In this document: one piece after another, positions 25,233 through 34,248 of the stretch | Position numbering within the stretch: the stretch's first letter is position 1 | How the letters are laid out: each line of letters starts with the position of its first letter | DNA from: an uncultured Anaerolineae bacterium | GTDB taxonomy: Bacteria; Chloroflexota; Anaerolineae; Aggregatilineales; Phototrophicaceae | Direction of reading: 5' to 3' | Assembly (NCBI GenBank): GCA_937995825.1 | Contig: CALKJO010000020.1 | Coordinates: forward strand, 1 to 51,856 | DNA length: 51,856 nucleotides | The notes under the pieces: generated by a model | What the model was told of the DNA's origin: nothing | Database searches by the model: none | Seen by the model: the letters and a program-made list of their open reading frames with translations, nothing else | Made by a program: the position numbers and the translations under genes

Positions 25233-25907
25233 CTACCCTCCGTTGATCCGCGCCAGCATGAAGGCAACGCGCTCGCTGAAAATCGCCAGCCCGCTCAGAA
25301 GCGCGCCGCCGTAGAGCGCGCCGAGCGTGACGACGACAAAACCCTGCCCGACCGCGCCGAGCGCCCGCGTCACCAGACCGCGCCGCGTGCCGCGCCCGAT
25401 CTGGGTCGAGTCGCTGCCGGGAATGCGGCGTGCTGAATACTGGAAGTAGACCAGCGTGCAGATCACGCCAGCCGCAGCCAGAGCGGCATTGAACACGCCT
25501 ACCGGATCATCTGCGCCCGCTGCGCGATCCGGCACGCTGGCGGCAATCGGCAGCAGCGTCCCGCTGATCGCCCCCACCACCGCCACCGCCGCGCCGACGC
25601 CGATCATCAGCGCGAGTCCGAGATTGCCGAGCGCGCCGAAGCGCGGCGAAATTTTGAAGATCAGCGCCGCGCCCAAAATGATGGGGATGATCCCGAACGC
25701 CCGCGCGCCGATGTCGGGCGTCTCGGTGATCAGACGAATCCAGGGCAGCAGCACACTGTCAACGGTCACGATGGCGACAAACCCCGCCGTCAGCCCGACA
25801 AAGATGTAAACCGCCAGGCGATACAGCGCATTGTCGCCCAGTAAATAGCTGAACACCATCAGAGTCAGGACAAAGCCCGCCCACGTGCCAATCAGTTCAG
25901 GGGTCAA
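25233..25907 (-). CDS. Polytopic membrane protein, unknown
   Basis: A 224-aa protein with six predicted TM helices (for example GTWAGFVLTLMVFSYLLG, YIFVGLTAGFVAIVTVDSVL, LALMIGVGAAVAVVGAISG, FVVVTLGALYGGALLSGLAI). No enzymatic motif is visible. Its ATG overlaps the stop of the 1660-aa gene (ATGA), and the actin-like gene starts 6 bp after its own stop, so it is embedded in the cluster and likely acts as the membrane base connecting the cytoplasmic actin-like ATPase to the large scaffold. Confidence is high that this is a real membrane protein gene and low on function. Confidence 0.75.
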   Translation of the reverse strand: MTPELIGTWAGFVLTLMVFSYLLGDNALYRLAVYIFVGLTAGFVAIVTVDSVLLPWIRLITETPDIGARAFGIIPIILGAALIFKISPRFGALGNLGLALMIGVGAAVAVVGAISGTLLPIAASVPDRAAGADDPVGVFNAALAAAGVICTLVYFQYSARRIPGSDSTQIGRGTRRGLVTRALGAVGQGFVVVTLGALYGGALLSGLAIFSERVAFMLARINGG

Positions 25908-28900
25908 CGGCGTCTCCTCCGCATCAGACCGCGCAGCACGTTGACCACCGCGCCGAAGCCGATGATCAGCGTCGCTGCCAGAATGCCCATCGTCATGCCG
26001 TACCAGCGCTCATCGCGGTAGCCTTCACTCGGCGTCGTGTCGAGCGTCAGATCGAACGAGAAGTCCGCCAGCAGACCGCCATCTCCCCCGGATGGCGCGG
26101 CTTCGGCGGTTGACTCTGCCTCCGAGGTCGCTTCAGGAGTCGCTTCGGCTTCGGGAACCGCGGTCAGCGGCGCGCGCGCCGTCAATGACGCCACAATCGG
26201 CGTCATGCTCAGCTCAGCGCCACGCGCCTCGGCATTGGTCGGGGCGTCTGTTGCTGTGCGCGTCAGCGTCGGGGCAGTCGTGACTGTGGAGGGGGCGGCG
26301 GTCGTTGGGAGCTGCGCCGTTGTCGGCAGCACGGACGGCGTGCGCGTCGGTGTTCGCGGCGCCGTCTGTGTCGCGGATCGAGTCAGCGTGGGCAGGGGCG
26401 TCGCCGAAGGCGGCGGCGTCAGCGTAGGCGGCGGCAAGCCAGACGGAGTCGCCGATGGCGCAGACGTGCGCGGCGGACGAGTCATGGTTGGCTCAACATC
26501 GTCATTCTGCGCGGCTGGTTTCAGGAAGCGCGGCGCTTTGTCCGCGCTTGCGCCACCCTCGATGCGGATCAGCGCCGCCGCGACCCATCCGACGACGCCA
26601 TCAGCGGTGCGGATATTGACCCAATCGCCGGTCACGGTCATCGCCAGCACCGCAACGCGCGTCCCTGGCGCAAGCGTCGCGATGACCGGCGTATTCGTCC
26701 CCGCGCCCTGACGGACATTGACCATCTGGTTGGACGTGATAACGCCGATGCGCTGCCCCGTGTCGCTGGTGGCGGTCGGTGCAGTTGTCGCGGTCAGCGT
26801 GATGTTCGGGTCGGGCGTCTCGGTCAGCGTCGGACTCGGCGTGAAGGTCTGAGTCGGCGTCGGACTCGGCGTGGCAGTCGGACCGATCAGCAGCGGCTCA
26901 ACCGTGCGTCCGGCGCGGCTGAACACGCGCCCGCCGCCGAGCATCTGCGCGTAAGTGTAGGCATCGGCATAGCCGACTAGCAGCCCGCCATCGTTGACCC
27001 GTTCGTTGAAATACGGCTCAACCAGCGGCGCAGCTCCATAGCTGACCGCCGCGATCATCGGCTGGTTCGCCAGCGGTGCGATCTGCTCCGCGTAGGCGCG
27101 GGCATCGTCGGCGCGCTCCGCCACCAGCGCGATCAGGCTGAAATCGCGCAGCGAACGGACGCCTAAGCCAGTCGCCTGCCCGTTGATGTCAGTCAGCAGC
27201 AGCGCGGCGGAGTCGGCGCTGAATGCCCGCAGCCCGACCGCGCCGCCCGGCAGAAACCGGACGATGTAATAATCGCGGTTGGGCTGCAGATCGCCGCCGA
27301 GGCGCGCGATGAACGGCTCATCCGCCGCCATCGCCGTCAGTAGCTTGTCGACATGCAGGATGCCAATCGGGTTGCCGCCGATCACGACCGGGATCGCGCC
27401 CCGCTGGAGGAGATGACGCAGCAGCGCGTCGGTCAAGCCGTCAAGTTCGGCGGCGCTGGCGCTGCCATACTCGATGCCCACCAGCGCCAGCGCGCCCGGC
27501 GGCAGCGCGTCGATGCGCTGATAAGCCGCAAGTGCGGCGCTCCCCGGCGCGAATGCAGCGGGCGGCAGATCGCCCGCCCGGAATGCGGGGAACAGGAACG
27601 GCGCGATCACCGCCGCCGCCAGGATTGCAGCGACCGCGATCCGCTCGATGTGCGTCAGCGCAGCGCGGCGCGGCTGCCTCTGAACGCGGCGCTTGCGCGT
27701 GGGTTTGGGCGGCGCAGGCTGATCATCCTTTTCAATGATGGCGGTTTCGGTGTCTTCCAGCCCGATCATGTAGGGCGAGTCGTAAGTCTGCTCGACGGCG
27801 GTCATGCGGCGCGGTTTAGCCGTCTCGGTCATCCCCACCATCGTCCGCAGCAGCGCAGCCTGGCGCATCTGCGCCGGTGTCAGCGCCGGCGCGCCGGTCG
27901 ATGCCGGCGGCGGCAGCAGGATCGGCGCTGGCGGCAGCGCTTCCTCCGCGTTCGGCAGCAGCGCCGTCAGTGGATCGTCAGCGGCAGCCGGTGCAGGGAC
28001 AGAGTCGGGAATATCCTCCGCCAGCGCGCGCAGCTTTTGCAGGCGCTCCGGCAGCGCCTCAACCGGATCATCCTGCATCTGACGCAGGATCGCCCCCGCC
28101 GATATATCGGTGACATTGGCGCGCAGCGCGGCGATCCAGTCCGGCACAGCGGGCAGGGCATCTTGCGTTAGGGGTTCGATACTCGGCTCGGAGTCCTCCA
28201 TCAGCAGGGTGTCAAGATCAACCATGGCGTTGGAGATCAGCGCCTCAGTTGCGGCGGGCAGCTCAGGGACTCGGTCGCTGTCGAGGCTGGCGAGATATTC
28301 ATCCAAATCATGGACAACCTCCGGAGCGTCGAAGCCTTCAAAGCGCTGCGGCGGCATTGGAACCTCGCCCTCAACGCCGAGTGACGCCCGCAGATCGGCG
28401 TCCTCGAAGTCGTCCTCGGAGGTCAAGTCCGGCGGCATGATGAACGGATCGCGCTCCGGTTCAGGGCGATACTCCGCCATGTTGATCTGCGTGACTTCGG
28501 TCAGCCAGTCGGGTTCGGCTGCCGACGGAGCCGGCAGCTCCTTGAAGAAATCGAAGGTCGGCGACGCATCTTCATCATCGAAGGTTGGGAATTGGAAAGC
28601 GATCCTCTCCTCGTCAGGGATCGGGACGACCGGATCGCTGTCCTGCTTGAGCATCTCCTCCTCAAAAAGCGGCGCGCTCGGCTCAGACGCCGCCAGATCA
28701 TCGGTCAGCCAGTCCATCAGTGCATCACCGCTGACGGCGTCGGCTTGCTTTGGCGCGCTTCCGGCATCGAGCGCCTCCAGCGCCCAAGCTAGATCGTCCA
28801 CGGAGGGCGGATCGAACGCGGTCGATTCAGCCTGCGCCGTTTCCCATCCGAATTGGGACGTGCCAGGCAGTTCATCATCCTGCTGCCGCTCCTGCACCTG

Positions 28901-30886
28901 CTCGAACAGGTCGTAGATGCTGTCCTCCTCGACGGATGGCGACGACGGCTCAAAAATGTCATCCTGAAGCCACGACATATCGGAGTCGAAGGCGGACTCT
29001 TCGAACGCGGCGGCGCTGCCCGATGCCGTCGTATCGAACGGCTCATCATCTTCAAAGCGGATCGACTCCGAGACCGCGCGCGAACGCACCACCTCCTCCC
29101 ACGACATGGGTTCTTCCGCTTCGTCCGGTTCGCGGCGAATCTCGAAGTCCAGATCGCCTAAGGGATTGAACGACGGCGGGACTTGCTGATCGGCATCGTC
29201 CTCATCGATCCATTCCAAGCCAATATCGGGCATTTGCGGCGCTTCAAAGCCTTCCTCAGCCTCATCCGCCAGCGCATACGACGGCGATTCCTCCGACTCA
29301 AGCGCGTCGGCATCGCTTGGAAGCTGCGTCTCCGGCTCCGGTTCCGGCTGCGCAAATCGTCTCAGCAGTCCGGTCAGCATTCGCGGGCGGCTGCTGGAGA
29401 GGGGCGGTTCCTCCTCCGCCGGCTCAACTTCAGCGTCGATCAGCCAGTCGAACGACTCCTCGTCGGCAGGCGCATCCTCAAGACCGGGGACAGCGGAGTC
29501 GTCCAGTTCGGGGAATTCGAATTCACTTTCGCGCTCGACCAGCATCTGACCCGATGCAGCGGGCATGTCCGCCGCCCAGGAGGTTTTGCCGAACAGATCA
29601 TCGTCAAAATCAGCGCTGTCAACTGCCCCTTGATCCTTCCCAGGCGGCCGTTCAAAGCTAAAGGATGAGATATCGTCCTCATCCAGCGTGACCTTTCCCT
29701 GAGCAGCGCTGCGCACCGCCGCTCCGACGATGTCCTCCAGCTCGCCCAGCCATGCCGACGACGCTTCATCGACGACATCGTCCTCCTCGGCAGTCAGCCT
29801 AGGCTCGCTGTCCGCTTCCAGCTCGGCTAACGGCACGGTCTCGCCCGGCTCAAATGGCAGATCATTATCGAGATCGAGCGGCGGCAGCGCGTCATCGCTC
29901 AACGGTGCGGATGCCTCCGCTTTGGAGGCTGGCGGCGGCATGTTGGCGAATTTCGGCGCATCTGGCAGCATCGCGCGCAGCATCTGCGTGTCGAGACGGG
30001 GCAGTCCGCTGTAAAAATCATCCGGCTCCTCAAGCGCGCCAGCCGGCGGATCTGCCTCATCGTCGTCGAGCGCGCCGAGATCGTAATCGCTGAAGCGCAA
30101 ATCCGCCTCCGCCGAACCATCATCCTCAGCGATGTCGCGCAAAATCCACGCCATATCGACCGATCCGTCTGCCTCGTCCGGCGCAGCGGGCGCGGCGGCG
30201 GAGGGTGGTTCAGGCGGCTGCCCTTCCAGCATCCATGAAATGTCTGGCAGCTCGGACTCATCATCCGCCATCAGCGAGCCAGCGCTGAGCGTCTCCGAGA
30301 TGTCCTCAAACAAATCCTTCTCAAGTGGCTCGAGCGCCTCCAACCCGCCGTGCGGCAGCGTCTCCGCTTCTTCAAGCCCTGCCAACCAAGGCGGCAGATC
30401 GCCGGAGGCGGCTTTCGGCGGTTCAGCGGGCAGAGCAGGCGGCTGAAGCGCGCCGGTCGTGCGCGTCGGCGCGTCGGCGAGCCAATTGGGGACATCGGAG
30501 TCGTCGAGTTCTTCCAGCCCCAAAAACCAGTCCGGGAGCCGACTCGTCGGCGTCAGGTCGGAGTCGAGATCGGGCGGCGCATCGCTGAGCAGATCGGGGA
30601 CTTCCTCCTCGATGTCGCGAATGCGGGATTTTTCATACTGCAGCGCCTGCCACTCATCATAGGTGATGTCGATGTCAAATTTCTCCGGCAGCGCGTCGGC
30701 TTTGGCGAGAAATTCGGCGGACAGAGCGCCGCTCTCGTCAGTGTAAACATCGCGCGAATCGTCGTCGCGCAGCCAGGGCGGAAGCTCAACCTTCTCGTCC
30801 TCGCGCCCTGGCGGCGATTCTGGCGGCGCGGACTTCGGTTGATCGTCGTCGCGCAGCCAATCGGGCAGATCAGGATGGTTGCTCAT
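25904..30886 (-). CDS. Giant membrane scaffold: acidic WL-motif array, TM, SH3b, Thr-rich stalk
   Basis: A 1660-aa protein. Residues 1-1070 are acidic, low complexity and presumably disordered, but punctuated by many short Trp motifs: LPDWLRDDD, LPPWLRDDD, VPNWLADAP, LPPWLAGLEEA, DISWMLEG, MAWILRDI, SAWLGELED, FDWLIDAE, MSWLQDD, LMDWLTDDL, PDWLTEV, PDWIAAL. A TM helix follows at ~1080-1100, then an extracellular alpha/beta region (~1105-1330), a bacterial SH3 domain (~1378-1440: VNVRQGAGTNTPVIATL, DWVNIRTADGVVGWV), a Thr/Pro stalk, and a final TM with a basic tail (GILAATLIIGFGAVVNVLRG, RRRRR). SH3b domains usually bind peptidoglycan. The tail could recruit many copies of a cytoplasmic partner. 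SD GGAG precedes the ATG. Confidence 0.8.
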   Translation of the reverse strand: MSNHPDLPDWLRDDDQPKSAPPESPPGREDEKVELPPWLRDDDSRDVYTDESGALSAEFLAKADALPEKFDIDITYDEWQALQYEKSRIRDIEEEVPDLLSDAPPDLDSDLTPTSRLPDWFLGLEELDDSDVPNWLADAPTRTTGALQPPALPAEPPKAASGDLPPWLAGLEEAETLPHGGLEALEPLEKDLFEDISETLSAGSLMADDESELPDISWMLEGQPPEPPSAAAPAAPDEADGSVDMAWILRDIAEDDGSAEADLRFSDYDLGALDDDEADPPAGALEEPDDFYSGLPRLDTQMLRAMLPDAPKFANMPPPASKAEASAPLSDDALPPLDLDNDLPFEPGETVPLAELEADSEPRLTAEEDDVVDEASSAWLGELEDIVGAAVRSAAQGKVTLDEDDISSFSFERPPGKDQGAVDSADFDDDLFGKTSWAADMPAASGQMLVERESEFEFPELDDSAVPGLEDAPADEESFDWLIDAEVEPAEEEPPLSSSRPRMLTGLLRRFAQPEPEPETQLPSDADALESEESPSYALADEAEEGFEAPQMPDIGLEWIDEDDADQQVPPSFNPLGDLDFEIRREPDEAEEPMSWEEVVRSRAVSESIRFEDDEPFDTTASGSAAAFEESAFDSDMSWLQDDIFEPSSPSVEEDSIYDLFEQVQERQQDDELPGTSQFGWETAQAESTAFDPPSVDDLAWALEALDAGSAPKQADAVSGDALMDWLTDDLAASEPSAPLFEEEMLKQDSDPVVPIPDEERIAFQFPTFDDEDASPTFDFFKELPAPSAAEPDWLTEVTQINMAEYRPEPERDPFIMPPDLTSEDDFEDADLRASLGVEGEVPMPPQRFEGFDAPEVVHDLDEYLASLDSDRVPELPAATEALISNAMVDLDTLLMEDSEPSIEPLTQDALPAVPDWIAALRANVTDISAGAILRQMQDDPVEALPERLQKLRALAEDIPDSVPAPAAADDPLTALLPNAEEALPPAPILLPPPASTGAPALTPAQMRQAALLRTMVGMTETAKPRRMTAVEQTYDSPYMIGLEDTETAIIEKDDQPAPPKPTRKRRVQRQPRRAALTHIERIAVAAILAAAVIAPFLFPAFRAGDLPPAAFAPGSAALAAYQRIDALPPGALALVGIEYGSASAAELDGLTDALLRHLLQRGAIPVVIGGNPIGILHVDKLLTAMAADEPFIARLGGDLQPNRDYYIVRFLPGGAVGLRAFSADSAALLLTDINGQATGLGVRSLRDFSLIALVAERADDARAYAEQIAPLANQPMIAAVSYGAAPLVEPYFNERVNDGGLLVGYADAYTYAQMLGGGRVFSRAGRTVEPLLIGPTATPSPTPTQTFTPSPTLTETPDPNITLTATTAPTATSDTGQRIGVITSNQMVNVRQGAGTNTPVIATLAPGTRVAVLAMTVTGDWVNIRTADGVVGWVAAALIRIEGGASADKAPRFLKPAAQNDDVEPTMTRPPRTSAPSATPSGLPPPTLTPPPSATPLPTLTRSATQTAPRTPTRTPSVLPTTAQLPTTAAPSTVTTAPTLTRTATDAPTNAEARGAELSMTPIVASLTARAPLTAVPEAEATPEATSEAESTAEAAPSGGDGGLLADFSFDLTLDTTPSEGYRDERWYGMTMGILAATLIIGFGAVVNVLRGLMRRRRR

Positions 30887-30895
30887 CGCCGCTCC

Positions 30896-31510
30896 CTATT
30901 CACGGTATGACAAGTCTTGCCCAGTCAGCACGCGCACGCCCGCGACCACCGACGCCAGCGCAATACCCAGCAGCAGCCCGCGCGCGCCGCCGCTGACCGG
31001 AACAGCCAGCAGCCAGTCGCGTATCTGCGCGATGCCGCTCACTTCGCGGAGCGGCAGCGCCCCGACCAGGATGATCAACAGCGCGACCGTGAACACCACC
31101 GCGCCCCAGGTCACGCGCCGGCGCATCAGCCGATACGCGCCGTACACCAGCGCAAACGCCAGCAGCCCCGCCAGCGCCGACTCGACGGAAAGCTGCGCCG
31201 TCTGCAGCAAAGCGGCGGTATCATCATCGCGATCCGCCAGCCACAGCCCAAGCACCGTCAGCGCGCTGATCACCAGCGCCAGGCTGTAGAGGAAGCCCCG
31301 GCGCAGACGCACCACGCGCACGATATGGATGATCAATAAGTTCAGCAAGCCCAATAAAATCGCCACCGCCGCGATAATCACGACTATTTGCAGCAGGGCG
31401 CTGGTCAGCACGCCGAGCGCGCCCTCTCCGCTCAGCAAGCCGAGCAGCGTCGTCAGCCCCAAGCCTATCGCCAGCGCCGACGCCAGGATGTTGAGCAAAC
31501 GCCGCATCAT
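30896..31510 (-). CDS. Polytopic membrane protein, unknown
   Basis: A 204-aa protein with about six TM helices and short loops (LLNILASALAIGLGLTTLLG, VVIIAAVAILLGLLNLLIIH, LYSLALVISALTVLGLWLA, AVVFTVALLIILVGALPL). The ATG at 31510 overlaps the stop of the preceding gene (ATGA), and the scaffold gene starts 9 bp downstream. No domain was recognised. It is one of three small membrane proteins in this cluster and probably part of the same membrane complex. Confidence 0.75.
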   Translation of the reverse strand: MMRRLLNILASALAIGLGLTTLLGLLSGEGALGVLTSALLQIVVIIAAVAILLGLLNLLIIHIVRVVRLRRGFLYSLALVISALTVLGLWLADRDDDTAALLQTAQLSVESALAGLLAFALVYGAYRLMRRRVTWGAVVFTVALLIILVGALPLREVSGIAQIRDWLLAVPVSGGARGLLLGIALASVVAGVRVLTGQDLSYRE

Positions 31511-32328
31511 TCACCTCCCGCCAACAGCCGCCCAACGCCCGCCCAGAGCGGCTCGCGGATGGCGATGAACAGGTTCAACAGCAAGCCGGCGATCAAGAGC
31601 CAGCGCAGCGTATCCGCCGTCAGCAGCGCCGCTCGCTGACCTGCGTCCCCGGCGGGTGTTGTGGCGCTCAGGTAGGCGGGCGCGGCGTAGATTTCTTCGC
31701 CGAGCAGCGCGTGATCCGCCATCGCGTAGGCGACCGCCATGCCGGCAAGCTGATCACTGCCCGCGATGGTGACATGGCGGCGGCGCTGCGCCGAAAACAG
31801 GATCAGCGCCAGTTCCGACCCATAGCTGCCCGTCAGCAGACTGCCAGACACCTGCTCGTTGCCCGCCATGATCGTCAGTCCTGCCGCGAATGCCAGCGAG
31901 CGCGCCCCGCTGGGTAACCAGCGGACGGCGCGCAGCTCATAGCGGTCGATCCGCCCGCGCGTGGCGTAAGCGCGGCGCAGCGTCCCATAGCCGAGCGGGA
32001 GCGCGGTCGCGTCGCTCATCGTCAGCAGCGGCGCAATTGAGCCGGTTGCCGTGCGCTCTGCGACGCGGTAGAAAAGCGCCGCGCCCGCCAGCGCCGCCGG
32101 CGTTTCCAGCCCGCCGATCCCCGCGCTGCCCACCGAGACATGCACCGGACGCCCGGACTCGATGCTCTGCCCGATCAAGCCCGGCACGGCATCCATGCTC
32201 GGCAGCGCGCGCACCGCAAAAACCCTGCCGCGCGCGGCATTTCGCCGCGCAAACTGCGTCAGGATCAGATTGAGCGCCCCGGCAGCCAGGACGATCAGGA
32301 CGATGAGAATCTGCGTTGTGCTCTCCAC
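31507..32328 (-). CDS. Membrane protein, possibly DUF6754 family
   Basis: A 273-aa protein with an N-terminal TM (ILIVLIVLAAGALNLILTQF), a ~190-residue alpha/beta domain and a C-terminal TM (LRWLLIAGLLLNLFIAI). The domain carries SMDAVPGLIGQSIESGRPVH, PLLTMSDATALPLGYGTLRR and AGSDQLAGMAVAYAMADHAL, a pattern I associate tentatively with DUF6754 (unknown function). The start is the GTG at 32328, placed directly after an AGGGGGAGG ribosome-binding site; the upstream in-frame stretch is Arg-rich and looks non-coding. Second gene of the cluster, overlapping the next by four bases. Confidence 0.75.
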   Translation of the reverse strand: MESTTQILIVLIVLAAGALNLILTQFARRNAARGRVFAVRALPSMDAVPGLIGQSIESGRPVHVSVGSAGIGGLETPAALAGAALFYRVAERTATGSIAPLLTMSDATALPLGYGTLRRAYATRGRIDRYELRAVRWLPSGARSLAFAAGLTIMAGNEQVSGSLLTGSYGSELALILFSAQRRRHVTIAGSDQLAGMAVAYAMADHALLGEEIYAAPAYLSATTPAGDAGQRAALLTADTLRWLLIAGLLLNLFIAIREPLWAGVGRLLAGGE

Positions 32329-32347
32329 GCCTCCCCCTTCGATAGCC

Positions 32348-32650
32348 TTACTCGGCGTCGTCCGCGCCCAAGCGCGACCGCAGCGCCGCGATGCCCTCCG
32401 GCGTCTCCAGCAGCCGCGCCAGCGCCCCCGCAACCGCGCCGCCCCCAAACAGATCGAGCGCGGGCTGCGCGATCCAGAGCATCTGCGCGCCGATGGGCAT
32501 GAGCGGTTCGAACGCCTCCAGCGCCGTCAGCAGCGCCTCACCCCAGCCGCGCGCGCGCAGCGCCGCCGCCCATTCAAGCGCGGGGTCGGGGCGAGCAGTG
32601 GGCGGGGTGTCCGCAAGCGGTCTATCCGCATGATAAGGCGCGTTTTTCAT
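32348..32650 (-). CDS. Small unknown protein heading the cluster
   Basis: A 100-aa protein with no recognised family. The first ~25 residues are polar and Pro-rich; the rest is helical and Ala/Leu-rich with Trp (ALEWAAALRARGWGEALLTA, MLWIAQPALDLFGGGAVAGA), possibly a helical hairpin. The ATG at 32650 has no Shine-Dalgarno sequence, but a -10 element ends 6 bases before it, as expected for a leaderless message. It starts the nine-gene minus-strand cluster. A TTG six bases upstream is a less likely start. Confidence 0.55.
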   Translation of the reverse strand: MKNAPYHADRPLADTPPTARPDPALEWAAALRARGWGEALLTALEAFEPLMPIGAQMLWIAQPALDLFGGGAVAGALARLLETPEGIAALRSRLGADDAE

Positions 32651-32656
32651 AAACAA

Positions 32657-32685
32657 AGTATAGATGGGATGAGAAGGTCTAGCAA
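32657..32685 (-). promoter_or_regulatory. Promoter of the 20270-32650 cluster
   Basis: On the minus strand TTGCTA (32680-32685) and TATACT (32657-32662) are separated by exactly 17 bp, matching four and five of six consensus bases. The -10 ends 6 nt before the ATG at 32650, so the predicted transcript starts at or next to the start codon. Confidence 0.65.
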
Positions 32686-32748
32686 ATCCGAAGCAAGTCC
32701 TGAATAGTGGAAACGCGCTCGCTGATCCGCGCGTCTCAGGCGGAAGGA

Positions 32749-34176
32749 TCAGGATGGAAGCGCTTTGGTCGGCGTCGGATCGGTGGGCGTGTAACGCGGC
32801 GGGAGGATCGCGCTGCTGGTGTTGGTCGGGGTTGGCGTAAACGTCGGCGTTGCCATCGGCGCGGGCGTGTTGGTCGGCAGCGGCGTACTTGTCGAGGGCA
32901 TCTCCGTCGGCGTCGATGTCGGGGCTGGGGTCTCCGTCGGCGGGCTGGCGGTTGGGAGAATATCTGTCGGGGGAGGCGTGCTGGTGGCAGCGCTGGGCAG
33001 CGGCAGCATCGTTGGGACACCGGAGACAGCGGCGGCAGGCGCGCCAGCGGCGGGCAGCGTCAGATTGAGCAGCGATTCGGCGTCGAGCCGATTTTCAGAA
33101 GCGCTCTCGGTCGGCACGAGTTCCATGCCGGGCAGCGGCAGCGGCGTCGGCATGGACGGCGTCAGCGTCAGTGGGACAACCAGCGCGCCGGCAGAGTCGG
33201 TCGGCGCAGGCAGCGGCGTCGGGCTGGCGAGAGGTGTTGGCTCGAAGCGCGGCGCAGAGCTGATGCGCGCGCCCGAGGCAGTGAATTCGGCATTGACAGG
33301 CTGCCCGCGCCGCCCCAGCACCCCCTGCGCCTGACCGTTGAAGACCAGGTCGAGCGCGGCGGCGTTGCTGGCGGTCAGACTGATACTGCTGCTCGCGCTG
33401 TATTCCAGCACCGTACCCGGTCGCATGATGCCGATGAACAGTTCGGCTCCATCGACGGTCAGCTTCATCCATGTGCGCTGAGTCGCATGGACGGTCAGAA
33501 AAACGCCCTGTCCGGTAAAACCAGGTTGCAAATTCGGCGTCGGCGATGGCGCAAACAGCGCGATCTGCGTCGGCGGCGGCGTAAACGTCGCGGTCGGCGG
33601 CAGACTGCCGAGGATGCCTTCGCCAGTCGAAATGCCGTTCTCAGCCGGCGCGGACTCGCCCGAAAGCGTCGGCTGGAGCAGCTCGACGACGACCAGCGCG
33701 ATCACCGCCATCGATGCCGCGCCCAGCGCCAGCCTGAGCAGCACCGCCCCGATCCCAACGCGGCGGCGCAGCGCAGGCGGCGGCTGCCATTCGCCAGAGG
33801 CACGCTTCGGCTCGACCATGATCCGCCCGCCGTTGGACTGCGGCAGCGTCGGCGGGATCGGCGCGCTCCTCTCACGGGAAGGCTGGCGGGACGCAGTGCC
33901 TTTGACGCGGCGACCGCGAATGCGCTTGTCTTCTTCAGCCAGCGCGTCGTCGAGCATTTGCAGGACGCGATCTGCGTCCAAGCTGAGATAGGTCGCGTAG
34001 TTGCGGATGAAGCCGCGCGTTTGCACCGGCGAAAATTCGCTCAGGCGAAATTCGCCCAGTTCGAAGCCCTCAAGCAGGCGGCGGCGAATCTTGAGCGCGG
34101 CTTCGGCATCCTCCAGCGTCAGCTCTTTTGCCTCGCGCGTCTGACGCAGCATTTGACCGAGCGCCTGCGAGTCCAT
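32749..34176 (-). CDS. rodZ: RodZ-like protein with long Thr/Pro-rich tail
   Basis: A 475-aa single-pass membrane protein. Residues 1-65 are a Cro/C1-type helix-turn-helix of the RodZ kind (LGQMLRQTREAKELTLEDAE, FIRNYATYLSLDADRVLQML), then a basic linker, a TM helix (~140-165), and an extracytoplasmic beta domain of the RodZ C-terminal (DUF4115) type (~225-300: VHATQRTWMKLTVDGAELFI, NAAALDLVFNGQAQGVLG). RodZ links the MreB cytoskeleton to the cell-wall elongation machinery. Unusual is the ~170-residue low-complexity tail after the folded domain (repeats of TPTPLP/TETPAPTSTPTEM). The gene lies 72 bp after rplI and just before the promoter of the membrane cluster. The symbol is by family, not by proven orthology. 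Confidence 0.8.
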   Translation of the reverse strand: MDSQALGQMLRQTREAKELTLEDAEAALKIRRRLLEGFELGEFRLSEFSPVQTRGFIRNYATYLSLDADRVLQMLDDALAEEDKRIRGRRVKGTASRQPSRERSAPIPPTLPQSNGGRIMVEPKRASGEWQPPPALRRRVGIGAVLLRLALGAASMAVIALVVVELLQPTLSGESAPAENGISTGEGILGSLPPTATFTPPPTQIALFAPSPTPNLQPGFTGQGVFLTVHATQRTWMKLTVDGAELFIGIMRPGTVLEYSASSSISLTASNAAALDLVFNGQAQGVLGRRGQPVNAEFTASGARISSAPRFEPTPLASPTPLPAPTDSAGALVVPLTLTPSMPTPLPLPGMELVPTESASENRLDAESLLNLTLPAAGAPAAAVSGVPTMLPLPSAATSTPPPTDILPTASPPTETPAPTSTPTEMPSTSTPLPTNTPAPMATPTFTPTPTNTSSAILPPRYTPTDPTPTKALPS

Positions 34177-34248
34177 CGTTGAGCAGCGGCTCCTTCGTGT
34201 CAGCAGGGATAAAGGCGGCGCGCAGACCGCGCCACTGATGCATCGCCG

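Noticed and set aside
32711..32736. Terminator for the RodZ-like gene (ACGCGC ... GCGCGT followed by TTT on the minus strand)
   Set aside because: Only a 6-bp stem with a 10-nt loop and three T; too weak to list as a feature.
32707..34182. 491-aa open frame on the plus strand opposite the RodZ-like gene
   Set aside because: Arg/Gly-rich composition typical of a shadow frame. The minus strand holds a clear HTH-TM-DUF4115 protein.
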